DNA from: Anthoceros angustus
Lineage: Eukaryota; Streptophyta; Anthocerotopsida; Anthocerotales; Anthocerotaceae
Reading direction: 5' to 3'
Assembly (NCBI GenBank): GCA_010909165.1
Contig: MU008199.1
Coordinates: 576,248-640,247 of the forward strand
Length of the DNA stretch: 64,000 bases
Within the stretch, counting starts at the first letter, position 1, and each line of letters begins with the position of its first letter. Shown in pieces: positions 55,086-64,000 of this stretch. Made by a program: the position numbers and the translations under genes. The notes beneath the pieces are model-generated. The model had not been told where the DNA came from. It ran no database searches and saw only the letters and a list, made by a program, of their open reading frames with translations.

Positions 55086-56885
55086 CAAGTGGAAGCTTTT
55101 TACAAGGATAGTTTTGGGGCTAACCTGCTGTCAGCGAACCACCTACTTCAAGAAGGCATTCTTTCATTTCATGGAAGTCAAGAAGGAGCTCACCGACTGG
55201 GGACAACCATGACGGCCTATGAGCATCACCGAGACAAGTCAGAGGCCAAACATATGGACAATGAGGGGCGAGGCACACCCATTTGAGTACTTACCTTGTG
55301 CATGGGGCATACATCGATGTAAGAAGAGCTGGAGGAGTCTTACTAGCCGCTTGAAGTGGTCCCTCTGAGGATGGTACAGGGGTCCCTCTCCCTAAGAAGG
55401 TGAAGAAGGCAGAGGAGGAACCCAAGGTGGAGCAAGGAGTGCTTCACCTCGTGGTGATCTTGGATGATGAGACCACCCCTGCCCCGACGCCAAGGAAGAA
55501 GAGGTGCCCGCCTGGGAGACAAGGGCACAAGAGGAAGAGGTGGCAAAGGCCACCATGTGTACAGGCAACCCCATGGAGCAGTGGTGGTGGAACTAACCCC
55601 ACCCTGTGAGATGACCGAGTCATGTGAGTCCCACCCAACATCGCTGGGCTGGGAGTGAGAGACCGCCACCAAGAGAAAGGCCGAGTCGACCCTGTGAGGG
55701 GAATGAGAAGACAAAGGCTTTGAAGGATGCCGACCATCCGCCGCCTAATTGACACTCCATTAGTGAAGTGTGCCTTAGTGAAGTAGAGGAGTTGGAGGTG
55801 AGAGCCGCCGACACCAAGCGATTGCCCTACAGTCAGGTGGGGAGAAGGATAGCAAGGCTATCAAGGAGATGGCATTGGCGAAAGGGCGCCTAGTTGACCT
55901 CGAGAGAAGGTAGGGGCTCAACAAGATTGAAGAACAGAGGCTGAGACAAGAAAGTAGGGAGCGAATGAAGGAAGTGGCTACCTCAATCGTAAAAATTGAG
56001 GAGACCGTCCGATGTGGAAGGAGTGGCAAGAAGAACTCCTTCAGCCGAGAAGGAGAATGGGACGATCAAGACCGCCCTGCGAGGCCGCCAAGCCAAGAAT
56101 GAAGAATCGGAGGCCAAGCTCAAGGAGAGGAGGAAGGACAGCCACATGGAGCAAGGAGCGTGAGGAGCTCAAGCAAGCAACGGAGGCCGACCAACGGTGG
56201 AAGGAAGAGGTAGCCCACCGAGGAAAATGATGCATCGATGTCGGTCGTCAGAAGCAACGCCCAGCCGACTTATGCATGGCAACAAGGATACCGGAGGCAT
56301 GGAAGAGAGATGCAAAAATGTTACACTTGCCTTCGCTTGAGTGAGGTGACGCTGAGAGGGATGCTTTAAGATAGCCTCGTGAGAGTGGCCTCGAGGAATT
56401 TGATGAGATTTGTTTGAAGGGCCGTGAGATGCAGTGTCCACTTACATGCCGGTCAACAAGTTCGCTAAGGAGATGCGCTCCTTGTTGACAAGGAAGTTGT
56501 TGGGTCCCCATGATGACGACAGGAGATTTTGAAGAATTGCACCCCGCCTCGGAGATCTGGACTTGGAGAGTGAATGGATGCAAGGCTGTGGGAGGAGCCA
56601 ATGGAAGAGGAAGAGATTTCCAAGAGTTAGGGTTGGGGTGTCGGCAGAGCCGCACCAACACCCAACCGCCTGAGGTAATTGGGCCGAAGATGATTATACA
56701 GAGAGGCTCTACAAGAGCGCCTGCAAGCAAGAGGGGGCGCCCACTTCATCAACAACAAGATCGCCGAGACAGTGTGGAGGTTCCGTCATGACGACGAGTG
56801 AAGAGATCCTGACGGGACAGCCCCCAAGCCAAGAGGAGGAAGATGGTGGTGGGCGCCCGCCATGCCAACGCCAAAGAAGAAGTAG
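55086..56885 (+). pseudogene. Coiled-coil gag of a non-autonomous LTR element
   Basis: Plus-strand frames encode VPLPKKVKKAEEEPKVEQG, a Pro-rich linker, then a long charged helix in changing frames (KGRLVDLERR near 55890, IEEQRLRQESRERMKEVATS, EESEAKLKERRKDSHMEQ near 56100, EELKQATEADQRWKEEVA). A more structured part follows (ADYAWQQG..., KCYTCLRLSEVTLRGML, LLTRKLLGPHDDD, 56250-56520). It ends just before an LTR-like block. No protease or RT follows, so the element would depend on others. Family unknown. Confidence 0.45.
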
Positions 56886-56887
56886 GA

Positions 56888-57365
56888 GGATAGTTGGTAG
56901 GGGAGTGAAGGGGTCATTAAGACCCCTAGGGGTTAGTGGGATTGTTAGGAGGTAGGTTAAGAACCTTTAAGAGGCCACCTACTTAAAACCGTAAGCAACC
57001 CCACCTACCCCACCGCACTTAATTAATGCTAGGGTTTGGGGAGCTCCTATAAGAGGGGAGGAGCTATAATAAAATGTCATGCCTTGCTCTCCGACTGTGT
57101 GCTTGTTTGCTACACAAGCGCGCCGACCGTGAGGGTGCATGGTGTCCGTAGGGTCTTGAGGTGGTGACTGTGGCGGGGCCCAAACCTTTCTTTGTGGAGG
57201 TAAAAACCGGGTAGTGTCGAGCGTGAGGAGCGGCATTGTGGTTGCAAAGATGCGACGGTCGTGAAGTGAAGACCCTAGCAAAATCCAAAGACGCGGACGC
57301 CGCCAGCCAAATGTCCGCCTAGGTCCGTGGCACCGCCCTATGATCCGAGGCGCTGCCGGGAGGCT
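56888..57365 (+). repeat. LTR-like block, copy 1
   Basis: Contains CTCCTATAAGAGGGGAGGAG (TATA box, 57047) and, 15-20 nt later, AATAAAATGTC (57068), the compact promoter-polyadenylation layout of LTR R regions. It is repeated at 58855-59345 with small indels. Exact ends are unresolved. Confidence 0.55.
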
Positions 57366-57394
57366 GTGAGGGCGCCTGTATGAGAAGTTAGCTA

Positions 57395-57800
57395 GGAAGA
57401 GTGGAAGAGGTAGATTAGAGAAGAGAGGAGAGAGGAGAAAAGAGAGAAAAGAGAAAAGAGAAAGAGAGAGAGAGAGGAGAGAGAGAGAGCGAGAGAGAGA
57501 GAGAGAGGACGAGAGAGGAGCTAGAGAGGATAGGGAGCAAGAGAGGAGAAGAGAGAAAAGAGAGAAAAGACAAAAAGAGAAGAGGAGGAGGAAGAAAGTG
57601 AGAGCAATCTAGAAAAGAGAGGAGAAGAGAGAGAAAAGAGAGAAAAGAGAAAAGAGAAGAGAAGAGAGAGCGAGAGAGAGAGCGAGAGGAGAAGAGAGAG
57701 AGGAGCTAGAGAGAGGAGCAAGAGAGGAGAAGAAGGAGAAGAGAGAAAAGACAAAAAGAGAAGAGGAGGAAGAAAGTGAGAGCAATCTAGAAAAGAGGGG
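57395..57800. repeat. Purine (GA) microsatellite, copy 1
   Basis: About 400 nt almost entirely of purines on the plus strand, composed of gagaga and agaaaagaga words. The Ser/Leu-rich minus frame here is a by-product of the repeat. Confidence 0.85.
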
Positions 57801-57826
57801 TCAGTGACAAGCTCACACGCAAAAGC

Positions 57827-58215
57827 GTGACGCCCAACGAGCAGTTAATCCCATGTAAGGATTTACATGATGCCTTTGGCCGCATACATAGCTTGACGCT
57901 CAAGAAAGAAAGGACTCCTCAATGGATTCCAGCCCTTCTTACACTAGCCGAATGTAGCCCTCCGGATCACGGCGTCAAGTGCACTGTGTACTTGCCACCG
58001 TATGCATGCCTTGTTTTGTGTTCGAGATCTTCCATGCATCTAATCGCAACTGGTTTTGTGGTGCTATGTAGGGATTCGGATGCTATGACTTTGTTTTCCT
58101 CCCTTGTGGGCACTGCTTTCACGATGTATGCCTCTACCAACACATGCCGGGTGGTGACTCCAATCCGCTTGTTCTCTTCAAGTCCCATTGGTTGCAGGCC
58201 AAGGGTTGGCCATTC
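57827..58215 (+). pseudogene. RING-gene fragment, copy 1
   Basis: Plus strand: DLHDAFGRIHSLTLKKERTP, then after a splice-acceptor-like tgctatgtag (58071) a frame equivalent to CYDFVFLPCGHCFHDVCLY. It corresponds to exon C of 28087-29801. It is cut at KGWPFTSGV (58215), where sequence switches to the gag of 56236 onwards, marking a duplication junction. Confidence 0.55.
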
Positions 58216-58850
58216 ACTAGTGGAGTCCAGAAGCAACGCCCAGCCGACTATGCATGGCAACAAGGGATACCGGAGGCATGGAAGAGAGATGCAAAAGAAT
58301 GTTACCTTCGCTTGAGTGAGGTGACGCTGAGAGGGATGCTATGGTAAGATAGCCTCGTGGAGAGTGGCCCGAGGAATTTGATGAGATTTGTTTGAAGGGC
58401 TGTGAGATGGTGTCCACTTACATGCTAGGGTCAACAAGTTTGCCAAGGAGATGCGCTCCTTGTTGACAAGGAAGTTGTTGGGTCCCCATGATGACGACAG
58501 GGAGATTTTGAAGAATTGCACCGCCTCGGAGATTCGGACTTGAGAGTGAAATGGATGCAAGGCTCGTGGGAGGAGCCAATGGAAGAGGAAGAGATTTCCA
58601 CAGCCGTAGAGTTGGTGGGGTGTGGGCGGGCAGAGTTGCACCAACACCCAACCGCCTGAGGTAATTGCGCGGCAATACATGCTAGAGGGCCTCTACAAGA
58701 GCGCCTGCAAGAGGGGCGCGCCCACTTCATTCAAGATCGCCGAGACAGTGTGGAGGCTCCGCGACGAGTGAAGAGATCCGGACGGGATGCCCCAAGCCAA
58801 GAGGAGGAAGAGGTGGTGGCGCCCGCCATGCCACCAAGAAGAAGTAGGAG
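58216..58850 (+). pseudogene. Coiled-coil gag 3' part, copy 2
   Basis: Duplicate of 56236-56885 (QKQRPADYAWQQGIPEAWKR at 58219, then LRLSEVTLRGML and LLTRKLLGPHDDD). It is shorter by scattered small deletions. Confidence 0.55.
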
Positions 58851-58854
58851 GATA

Positions 58855-59345
58855 GTTGGTAGGGGAGTGAATGGGTCATTAAGACCCCTAGGGGTTAGTG
58901 GGATTGTTAGGAGGTAGGTTAAGAACCTTTAAGAGGCCACCTACTTAAAAACCGTGAAGCAACCCCACCTACCCCACTGACTTAATTAATGCTAGGGTTT
59001 GGGGAGCTCCTATAAGAGGGGAGGAGCCCATAATAAAATGTCATGCCTTGCTCTCCGACTGTGCTTGTTTGCTACACAAGCGCGGCCGACCGTGAGGGTG
59101 CATGGTGTCCGTAGGGTCTTGAGGTGCGTGACTGTGAGGGCGGGCCCAAACCTTTCTTTGTGGAGGTAGCACCGGGTAGCTCGAGCGTGAGGGAGCGCAT
59201 TGTGGTTGCGTGACGCGGCTGGTCAGGAAGGAAGACCCCTACCCCAAAGACGTGGACGCCTCAGCCAAATGTCCGCCTAGGTCCGTGAGGGCAATGCCCT
59301 ATGATCCGAGGCGCTTGCCGGGAGGCTGTGAGGGCGCCTGTAGAG
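58855..59345 (+). repeat. LTR-like block, copy 2
   Basis: Duplicate of 56888-57365 with the same TATAAGAGGG and AATAAAATG words (59010-59045). Confidence 0.55.
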
Positions 59346-59576
59346 AGAAGCTAGGAAGAGTGGAAGAGGTAGATTAGAGAAGAGAGGAGAAGAGAGAGAG
59401 AGAAAGAGAAAGAGAAAGAAAAGAGAGAGAGAGAGAGCGAGAGAGAGAGCGACAGAGGACGAGAGAGGAGCTAGAAAAGATAGGGAGCAAGAGAGGAGAA
59501 GGGAGGAGCAAGAGAGAAAAGACAAAAAGAGAAGAGAGGAGGAAGAAAAGTGTGAGAGCAATCTAGAAAAGAGAGG
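59346..59576. repeat. Purine (GA) microsatellite, copy 2
   Basis: Shorter version (about 230 nt) of the purine tract at 57395-57800. Confidence 0.82.
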
Positions 59577-59599
59577 GCTGTGACAAGCTCTTGTCACGG

Positions 59600-60158
59600 C
59601 AAAAAGCGTGACGCCCTCCAACGAACAGTTAATCTGGCGAAGGATTTACATGATGCCTTTGGCCGCATACATAGCTTGACGCTCAAGAAAGAAAGGACTC
59701 CTCAATGGATTCCAGCCCCTTCTTACACTAGCCAGAATGTAGCCCTCCAGATCACGAAGTGCTGCGTGTGCACTGTGTACCGCATGCATGCCTTGTTTTG
59801 TGTACTGAGATCTATTCCCATGCATCTAACTGCAACTGGTTTTGTGGTGCTATGTAGGGGATTCGGATGCTATGACTTTGTTTTCCTCCCTTGTGGGCAC
59901 TGTTTTCACGATGTATGCCTCTACCAACACATGCTGGTCAGGGTGACCTGCCCCAATCCTGCTTGTTCTCTTCAAGTCCCGGCACAGTGGTTGCAGGCCA
60001 AGGGTTGGCCATTCACTAGTGGAGTCCAACCAGATGCCTGGGAACGTGACCAGGAACGAGAGTGGACAGAGCATTATCATGGCTGCCTGCAAGAATTCCA
60101 CATCATGGAGCACCGTTTGGAAGAATTGTTGGGACTGCAGACAGATAGTGCCCCGTGA
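59600..60158 (+). pseudogene. RING-gene fragment, copy 2 (fuller)
   Basis: An open frame of 192 codons. It starts with DLHDAFGRIHSLTLKKERTP and a Cys-rich segment (CCVCTVYRMHALFCVL), and after an intron-like acceptor (ctatgtag, 59859) reads GFGCYDFVFLPCGHCFHDVC, then CPNPAC and WLQAKGWPF, ending HRLEELLGLQTDSAP. The CxHxxHxxC order and the KAKGW/QAKGW tail match exon C at 29485-29801. The retained splice acceptor suggests capture at DNA level. It might be a live paralogue whose 5' exons lie in the preceding repeats. Confidence 0.55.
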
Positions 60159-60159
60159 C

Positions 60160-61400
60160 TCACATAAGAAGGCGCTCATGAGTCTCGGTTAGTAGTGCTC
60201 TAAGGTTGTTGCTTTGTATGGAAAAGCTATATACAGACCTTTGTGCTAACAAAGCCCGCTTGTCCCTAGGCACATATAGGGTCACGCCTATCCTCGCTTG
60301 GCATCGAGGCTGATCACACCACCACGTAAGGCCACCTATCCCAAAATTTATCTGTTGGCCAATGCACAACTATGTCATGGAATCGCCAGATTCGGTGGTC
60401 CTGTGTCTCAAACCTGTGGATTGAGTCCCGGTGAGGCACGATTGCAGGTGCAGCAGACGCGATTTGGCCCACTCATGTGGCGCCTAGCGTGTCATGTTTG
60501 GGGTTGGCTCCTTTGGTTGATGCAGATGCCTCTCACGTGGCGACTTCTTGGTTTCGGCCCGTTTTTGCTTCCACTCCACCGACATGGGTCGACAGGAAGT
60601 GGGCACCCATGTGTCGCTCACCCCAACAAGGCCACCTACAACTCAAGGTGTTGAAGATCGCAATGCGCAGTGGAAGAGGATACCAGCAAAGGAAGAGGAT
60701 ACAGGGTGGAGGATACCCAGTTTTCTACACCGACTCAGTCGTGCGTGGACACCCACCTTGTGCATGATGATGAATCTCACAAGAATGACACACTGCGCAA
60801 CGAACACGCAACCTCGTAGAACTTGTGCCCGCCCGTGGAAGTGACCATGATGCGTAATCGGAAGATGAGGTGGAGGTGCCCGGCAAGGATGGGGAGGACG
60901 TGACCACTATGGCGTGGCTTGATCGTATGGATGTGGCCACTTGTCTTGGTGTTCCAATGGCATTCATCAGGTGAAGCGCCACTATGTGTCGTGCCACCGG
61001 CGAAGTGGCTATTCATAAGGATGTAGAAATCGCCACTTCGATCGGGCTGCGCGATTTCTTTGCCGACGGCCGGCGCGCACAATCCCGTGTCGTTGTAGGA
61101 AGGAGTTCGTTCCCAAGGAATGGCGAGCTCCGTTTGCGTTTCGAGCGATTCTCGTCTCTGCGTCCGTTCGGTCCCAACGCACACTCCGTTCACGTCTAAC
61201 TACTCGCGACAAACACGGGCCGGTATGGCCAAGCGTTTAAGGACCCGTTCGCGTCCGTTCGTTCCGTTCGTCTCTCACACCTCTCGTTCCTCTCTCACTC
61301 ACTACACTTATCGGTCTTAAGGCCGGCAGTTACATCCGGACCTCCTCCCGTTCCGGGCCTCTCGTCCGGCTCTGCCGCCCTCCGAGTCCCTCGGCTCACA
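60160..61400. other. No gene recognised
   Basis: Frames of up to 138 codons occur on both strands (for example 60777-61193 minus) without domain signatures. 61200-61330 is rich in cgttcgtt and ctctcac words. Confidence 0.4.
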
Positions 61401-61419
61401 CGTTCGGTCCGTTCGGCGG

Positions 61420-61780
61420 CGGGCGCGGCTGGGGCAGACGGGTCCCAGTCACCTTCCTGCACACACCACAACACGTTAGGTCCGTCACGGGACCACGATC
61501 AATCCCTCCGGGTCGTGCACCTTTCGGTGACTCGGGACTCACGTTAGCAGAAGACACACAAGGTGCAGGCAGCATCAACACCAAGAAAGATGATTTATTG
61601 AGGCAGCTGACCCTCTTATACTACGCCGCGGCGTCTTTATTACACCTATTACGGTGATGGCCATTTCGGTGTACTAATCGCCGCCTACCATCCTATTCCT
61701 CCCCTATCTCCTTCGTGGTGGGGGAAGGTCGAGTTCCGCCTTGGGATTGGTGGTCCAATCTCCCGTCCTGACAGTTGCGG
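61420..61780 (-). repeat. LTR-like promoter block (-)
   Basis: On the minus strand TATAAGAGGGTCAGC (61620-61606) is followed 20 nt later by CAATAAATCATC (61597), the same TATA-AATAAA arrangement as at 57047. It lies on the 3' side of the minus-strand gag-like region. Ends not determined. Confidence 0.45.
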
Positions 61781-64000
61781 CGCACCCAATCGGATGATCC
61801 GCGGTAGACCCTCCTCTCCCGGAATCACAGCCGGGTTGGGCTCGGCGGCGGTCGGCGGCCGTTACCACGACGTCATCCTCCCCTGGCCTCCCCATGGGTC
61901 CCCCTCCGGTGGGGCCACCGGCTATCCGCTCCCCCAGCGTAAGTCGAAGGGGGCTCCTCCTTCTTGCCGAGTCCGGACCTCAGGTCGGTCTCGACTCGGG
62001 CTGAACTCCGGTCCTTATTTCTAGTCCCGTGGTGGGTCGTCTCAGGGGTTCGGACCTCGGTCCTTATTAGTCCGGTCCCCAAGCTCGGACCCCTTTCACC
62101 ATGGACCTCGTCTTGCTAGGTCCTCCTCCTTACCCAGGCCCTTGTCTTGGTTGGGTTGGCTCCCTCCTTGCACCCCTTCGGGCCCGTCACCCCCTCTAGG
62201 CGGGTGGTGGTGAACTTACAGGGTCCGTTGCGTCCCGCTCCTCTTGGGCTCCTCTCCTTGTGCCGTCGTCTCCAAGCAGGGCCCCTAGGGTCCCTGTCAT
62301 CCCGTGCCCTTCTTCCCTCAAGGCCTTCGGTCCTCTGGAGGCCTCTCGCCCGGGAGCTCGTGGTAATAGGCAAAGTCCGAATCCACTTGTTGGATTGCCT
62401 CTTCCACGTGTGCGGAGCACCGTACTCCCTTCGCCATAGGTGCTCGGGGAGCACTTGCCCTTGTTGCTCCACCTCCCGGTTTGATAGGGGGGCACTTCTC
62501 ATGGTGCCGGTGCCTCGGTCACCTCCCGGGTTGCTCCACTTGCTCCAACTCCTCCGCTTAGTTCTGCCGGCTTGCCGCCATAGCCGCGTTCCCCCGACTT
62601 CCTCGGTGGACGGCGGCTTCTTATGCCTTCCAGCGCCCTCGCCTCTTGTCCATTACCATTAACTCCGCCATCTCCGCTCCAGACGGTCGGGCAACCGCGG
62701 GCTGCGGCTTCGCCAGGCCCTTCTCCATCTCGGCGTCACGCTCCTGTTCCATCGCCGTCGGCTCGTCCAGGGCAGCCGCTCTATTTCCGGTCGCGTTCGC
62801 GACCATGTCCTGAACTACCATTCCTCTCAATGATAGTTTGGGCTGCGGCTCAAAGTCTCCTTGCGGTCCTCCATCTCACGCTCTTTGCTCCACCTCCGGG
62901 CGAGTCAGGAGATCCTCCATCTCCTTGTCGCGAACTTCTTGGCTGGTGGTCGCGCTTGCTCGCCACCTCTGCTCCATCTTGAGGCGGTGGGCGCTCTCTG
63001 CTCGAAGTCTGGATTCTCTCATTGAGAACTCCTTGCTTTCCAGCGTCTTGGGTTGTAACTCCAAGGTGTCCTTCTTGTCCTCCGGCTCCTGCGCCTCCTT
63101 CTACCTCCTGCATGCGCCACAGGGTCCCCTTCCGGTCTTGGCCTCGTGTTTACTCGGCTCGTGCTTGCTCCCTGCCACTGCTCGGCCTTGATTGGCGTGG
63201 CTCTCGGCCGCCTCCCTCCACCGGTTCCGATCACGCCGAGTAGTGATCGCGATCGGCCGCGTGGCCGCCTCCTTGGCCACCTTCACACGAGCCTCTCGAC
63301 AGCTCTGGTCGTCAGCCTCCGCGCATCCGCGCACGCTTGCGCCGGGCGCCTCTCCGCTTCTGTGCGCTCGCCCCTGCACTGCGGAGGTCCTCGGCCGGCT
63401 TGGGCCTCCTTAGCTTTGCCGGCTCCTCGGTGAAGGAATTTGTCAGTCCTTGCGGATGGACGGACCTCCCTCTCGGCCTCGGCGTTTCCCTCCTCAATCG
63501 GCCGAGCTTGGCCTTCCTTCTGCCTCTGGGCCCCTCAAGCTGCTCACGGAGGAGTACCATGCGCCTCGGGTGGCTTCTACCTCACAGGTCTTCTCGGCCA
63601 TCCGAGACCCCCATACAAATCCATGGCCAGTAGCAGGACCCCCGTGTTTCTTCCACGGCCGGCTGAGTGAGGCTCCCACAAAGTCCGTGGCGGGGCCGGC
63701 ATTTCACAGTCGCCAAGGACCTCCATACCCGCAGGGTAAGTCGGGGGGTTCTCGGACCTAATCGGGACCCTTAGGTCTGAGTCTTGCTCGGGGCTTCACC
63801 TCCTTGGCCCTTTTGGCTCCTTCTCCGCCTTTTTCTCCTGGGCCTTGAGGAGGTGAGGGAGTCCGGAGCAAGTTTTTGCCCCTTCCGCCGGGCGATGACC
63901 GCTCCTGCGGCTGCTGTCCTCCGCCTCCGCGCCCCTTTCTCCCCATCGCTTCCTCCGCTTCACTGCAAGGTGGGTAAGGTACTGCACCTGAGGTGCCGCT
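61781..64000 (-). pseudogene. GC-rich coiled-coil gag-like region (-)
   Basis: Minus-strand frames are charged and helical: KKAEKEPKGPRR (63800), EARVKVAKEAATRPIA and RDRNRWREAAESHA (63300-63200), ESRLRAESAHRLKMEQRWRA (63010-62950), QDMVANATGNRAAALDEPTA and MEQERDAEMEKGLAK (62810-62700). It resembles the layout at 55086-56885 (long coiled coil before an LTR) but is far more GC-rich. Plus-strand frames of similar length here are complements. It continues beyond the window edge. Confidence 0.4.

Noticed and set aside
57521-57754. Ser/Leu-rich 77-codon minus-strand ORF
   Set aside because: It is the complement of the GA microsatellite; composition is dictated by the repeat.
62147-63761. Several long plus-strand ORFs at the right end
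   Set aside because: They are Pro/Ser/Leu-rich complements of GC-rich minus-strand helices; no domain signals, and the minus strand gives consistent coiled-coil sequence.

Overview
This window is nuclear DNA of a land plant, most likely a homosporous fern (a hornwort or lycophyte is less likely). The evidence is split genes with GT-AG introns, a DYW-class PPR protein with the KP/GRP-type C-terminus known only from hornworts, lycophytes and ferns, a plant-type fused cyclopropane-fatty-acid synthase, a plant CYP85-clan P450, and dense Copia-type LTR retrotransposons with tRNA-iMet-type primer sites. The lineage call is inference; no organelle or rRNA marker is present.

Layout. 1-2701: coiled-coil gag and retropepsin remains of a retroelement (+). 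2702-9682: a young, complete-length Copia element inserted into it. 9683-11785: the older element resumes with a DNMT3-like cytosine-5 methyltransferase (C5-MTase) domain, present as four alternating inverted copies. 11790-13080: tail of a second Copia. 13081-17640: a PPR locus with one intact gene between two decayed paralogues, plus a tRNA-Gly-like relic. 18290-20354: P450 gene (-). 20750-23089: gene with a possible ParB-like domain (-). 24100-26145: tandemly duplicated Copia integrase (-). 26573-27945: 690-bp tandem repeat. 28087-29801: intron-containing RING-like gene (+). 32000-34905: decayed transposase-like gene (-). 35059-38941: duplicated Copia gag-protease (-). 40300-41420: GC-rich hairpins and unassigned ORFs. 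42305-43334: a second C5-MTase relic including its C-terminus, beside a PHD finger. 45092-49845: bifunctional CFA synthase gene (+). 50261-55000: LINE ORF1 fragment and a rearranged Copia. 55090-60158: non-autonomous coiled-coil gag element with LTRs and embedded RING-gene fragments. 61420-64000: a related element on the minus strand.

Ordinary host genes that look functional are the PPR editing factor, the CFA synthase, probably the P450, and possibly the RING-like and ParB-like genes. Everything else is transposon-derived. The most interesting element is the gag-protease-methyltransferase retroelement: a transposon carrying its own C5-MTase has been reported in charophytes and dinoflagellates, and the same idea in a fern-like genome would be new to me.

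A caution applies to all coding calls. Duplicate copies within the window differ mainly by small indels at CAG/CTG trinucleotides and homopolymers, and frameshifts in otherwise good genes fall at the same sites. This looks like sequencing error at CHG-methylated cytosines, so many pseudogenes here may be intact in the real genome. Several kilobase-scale tandem duplications and intra-ORF inversions may likewise be assembly artefacts.
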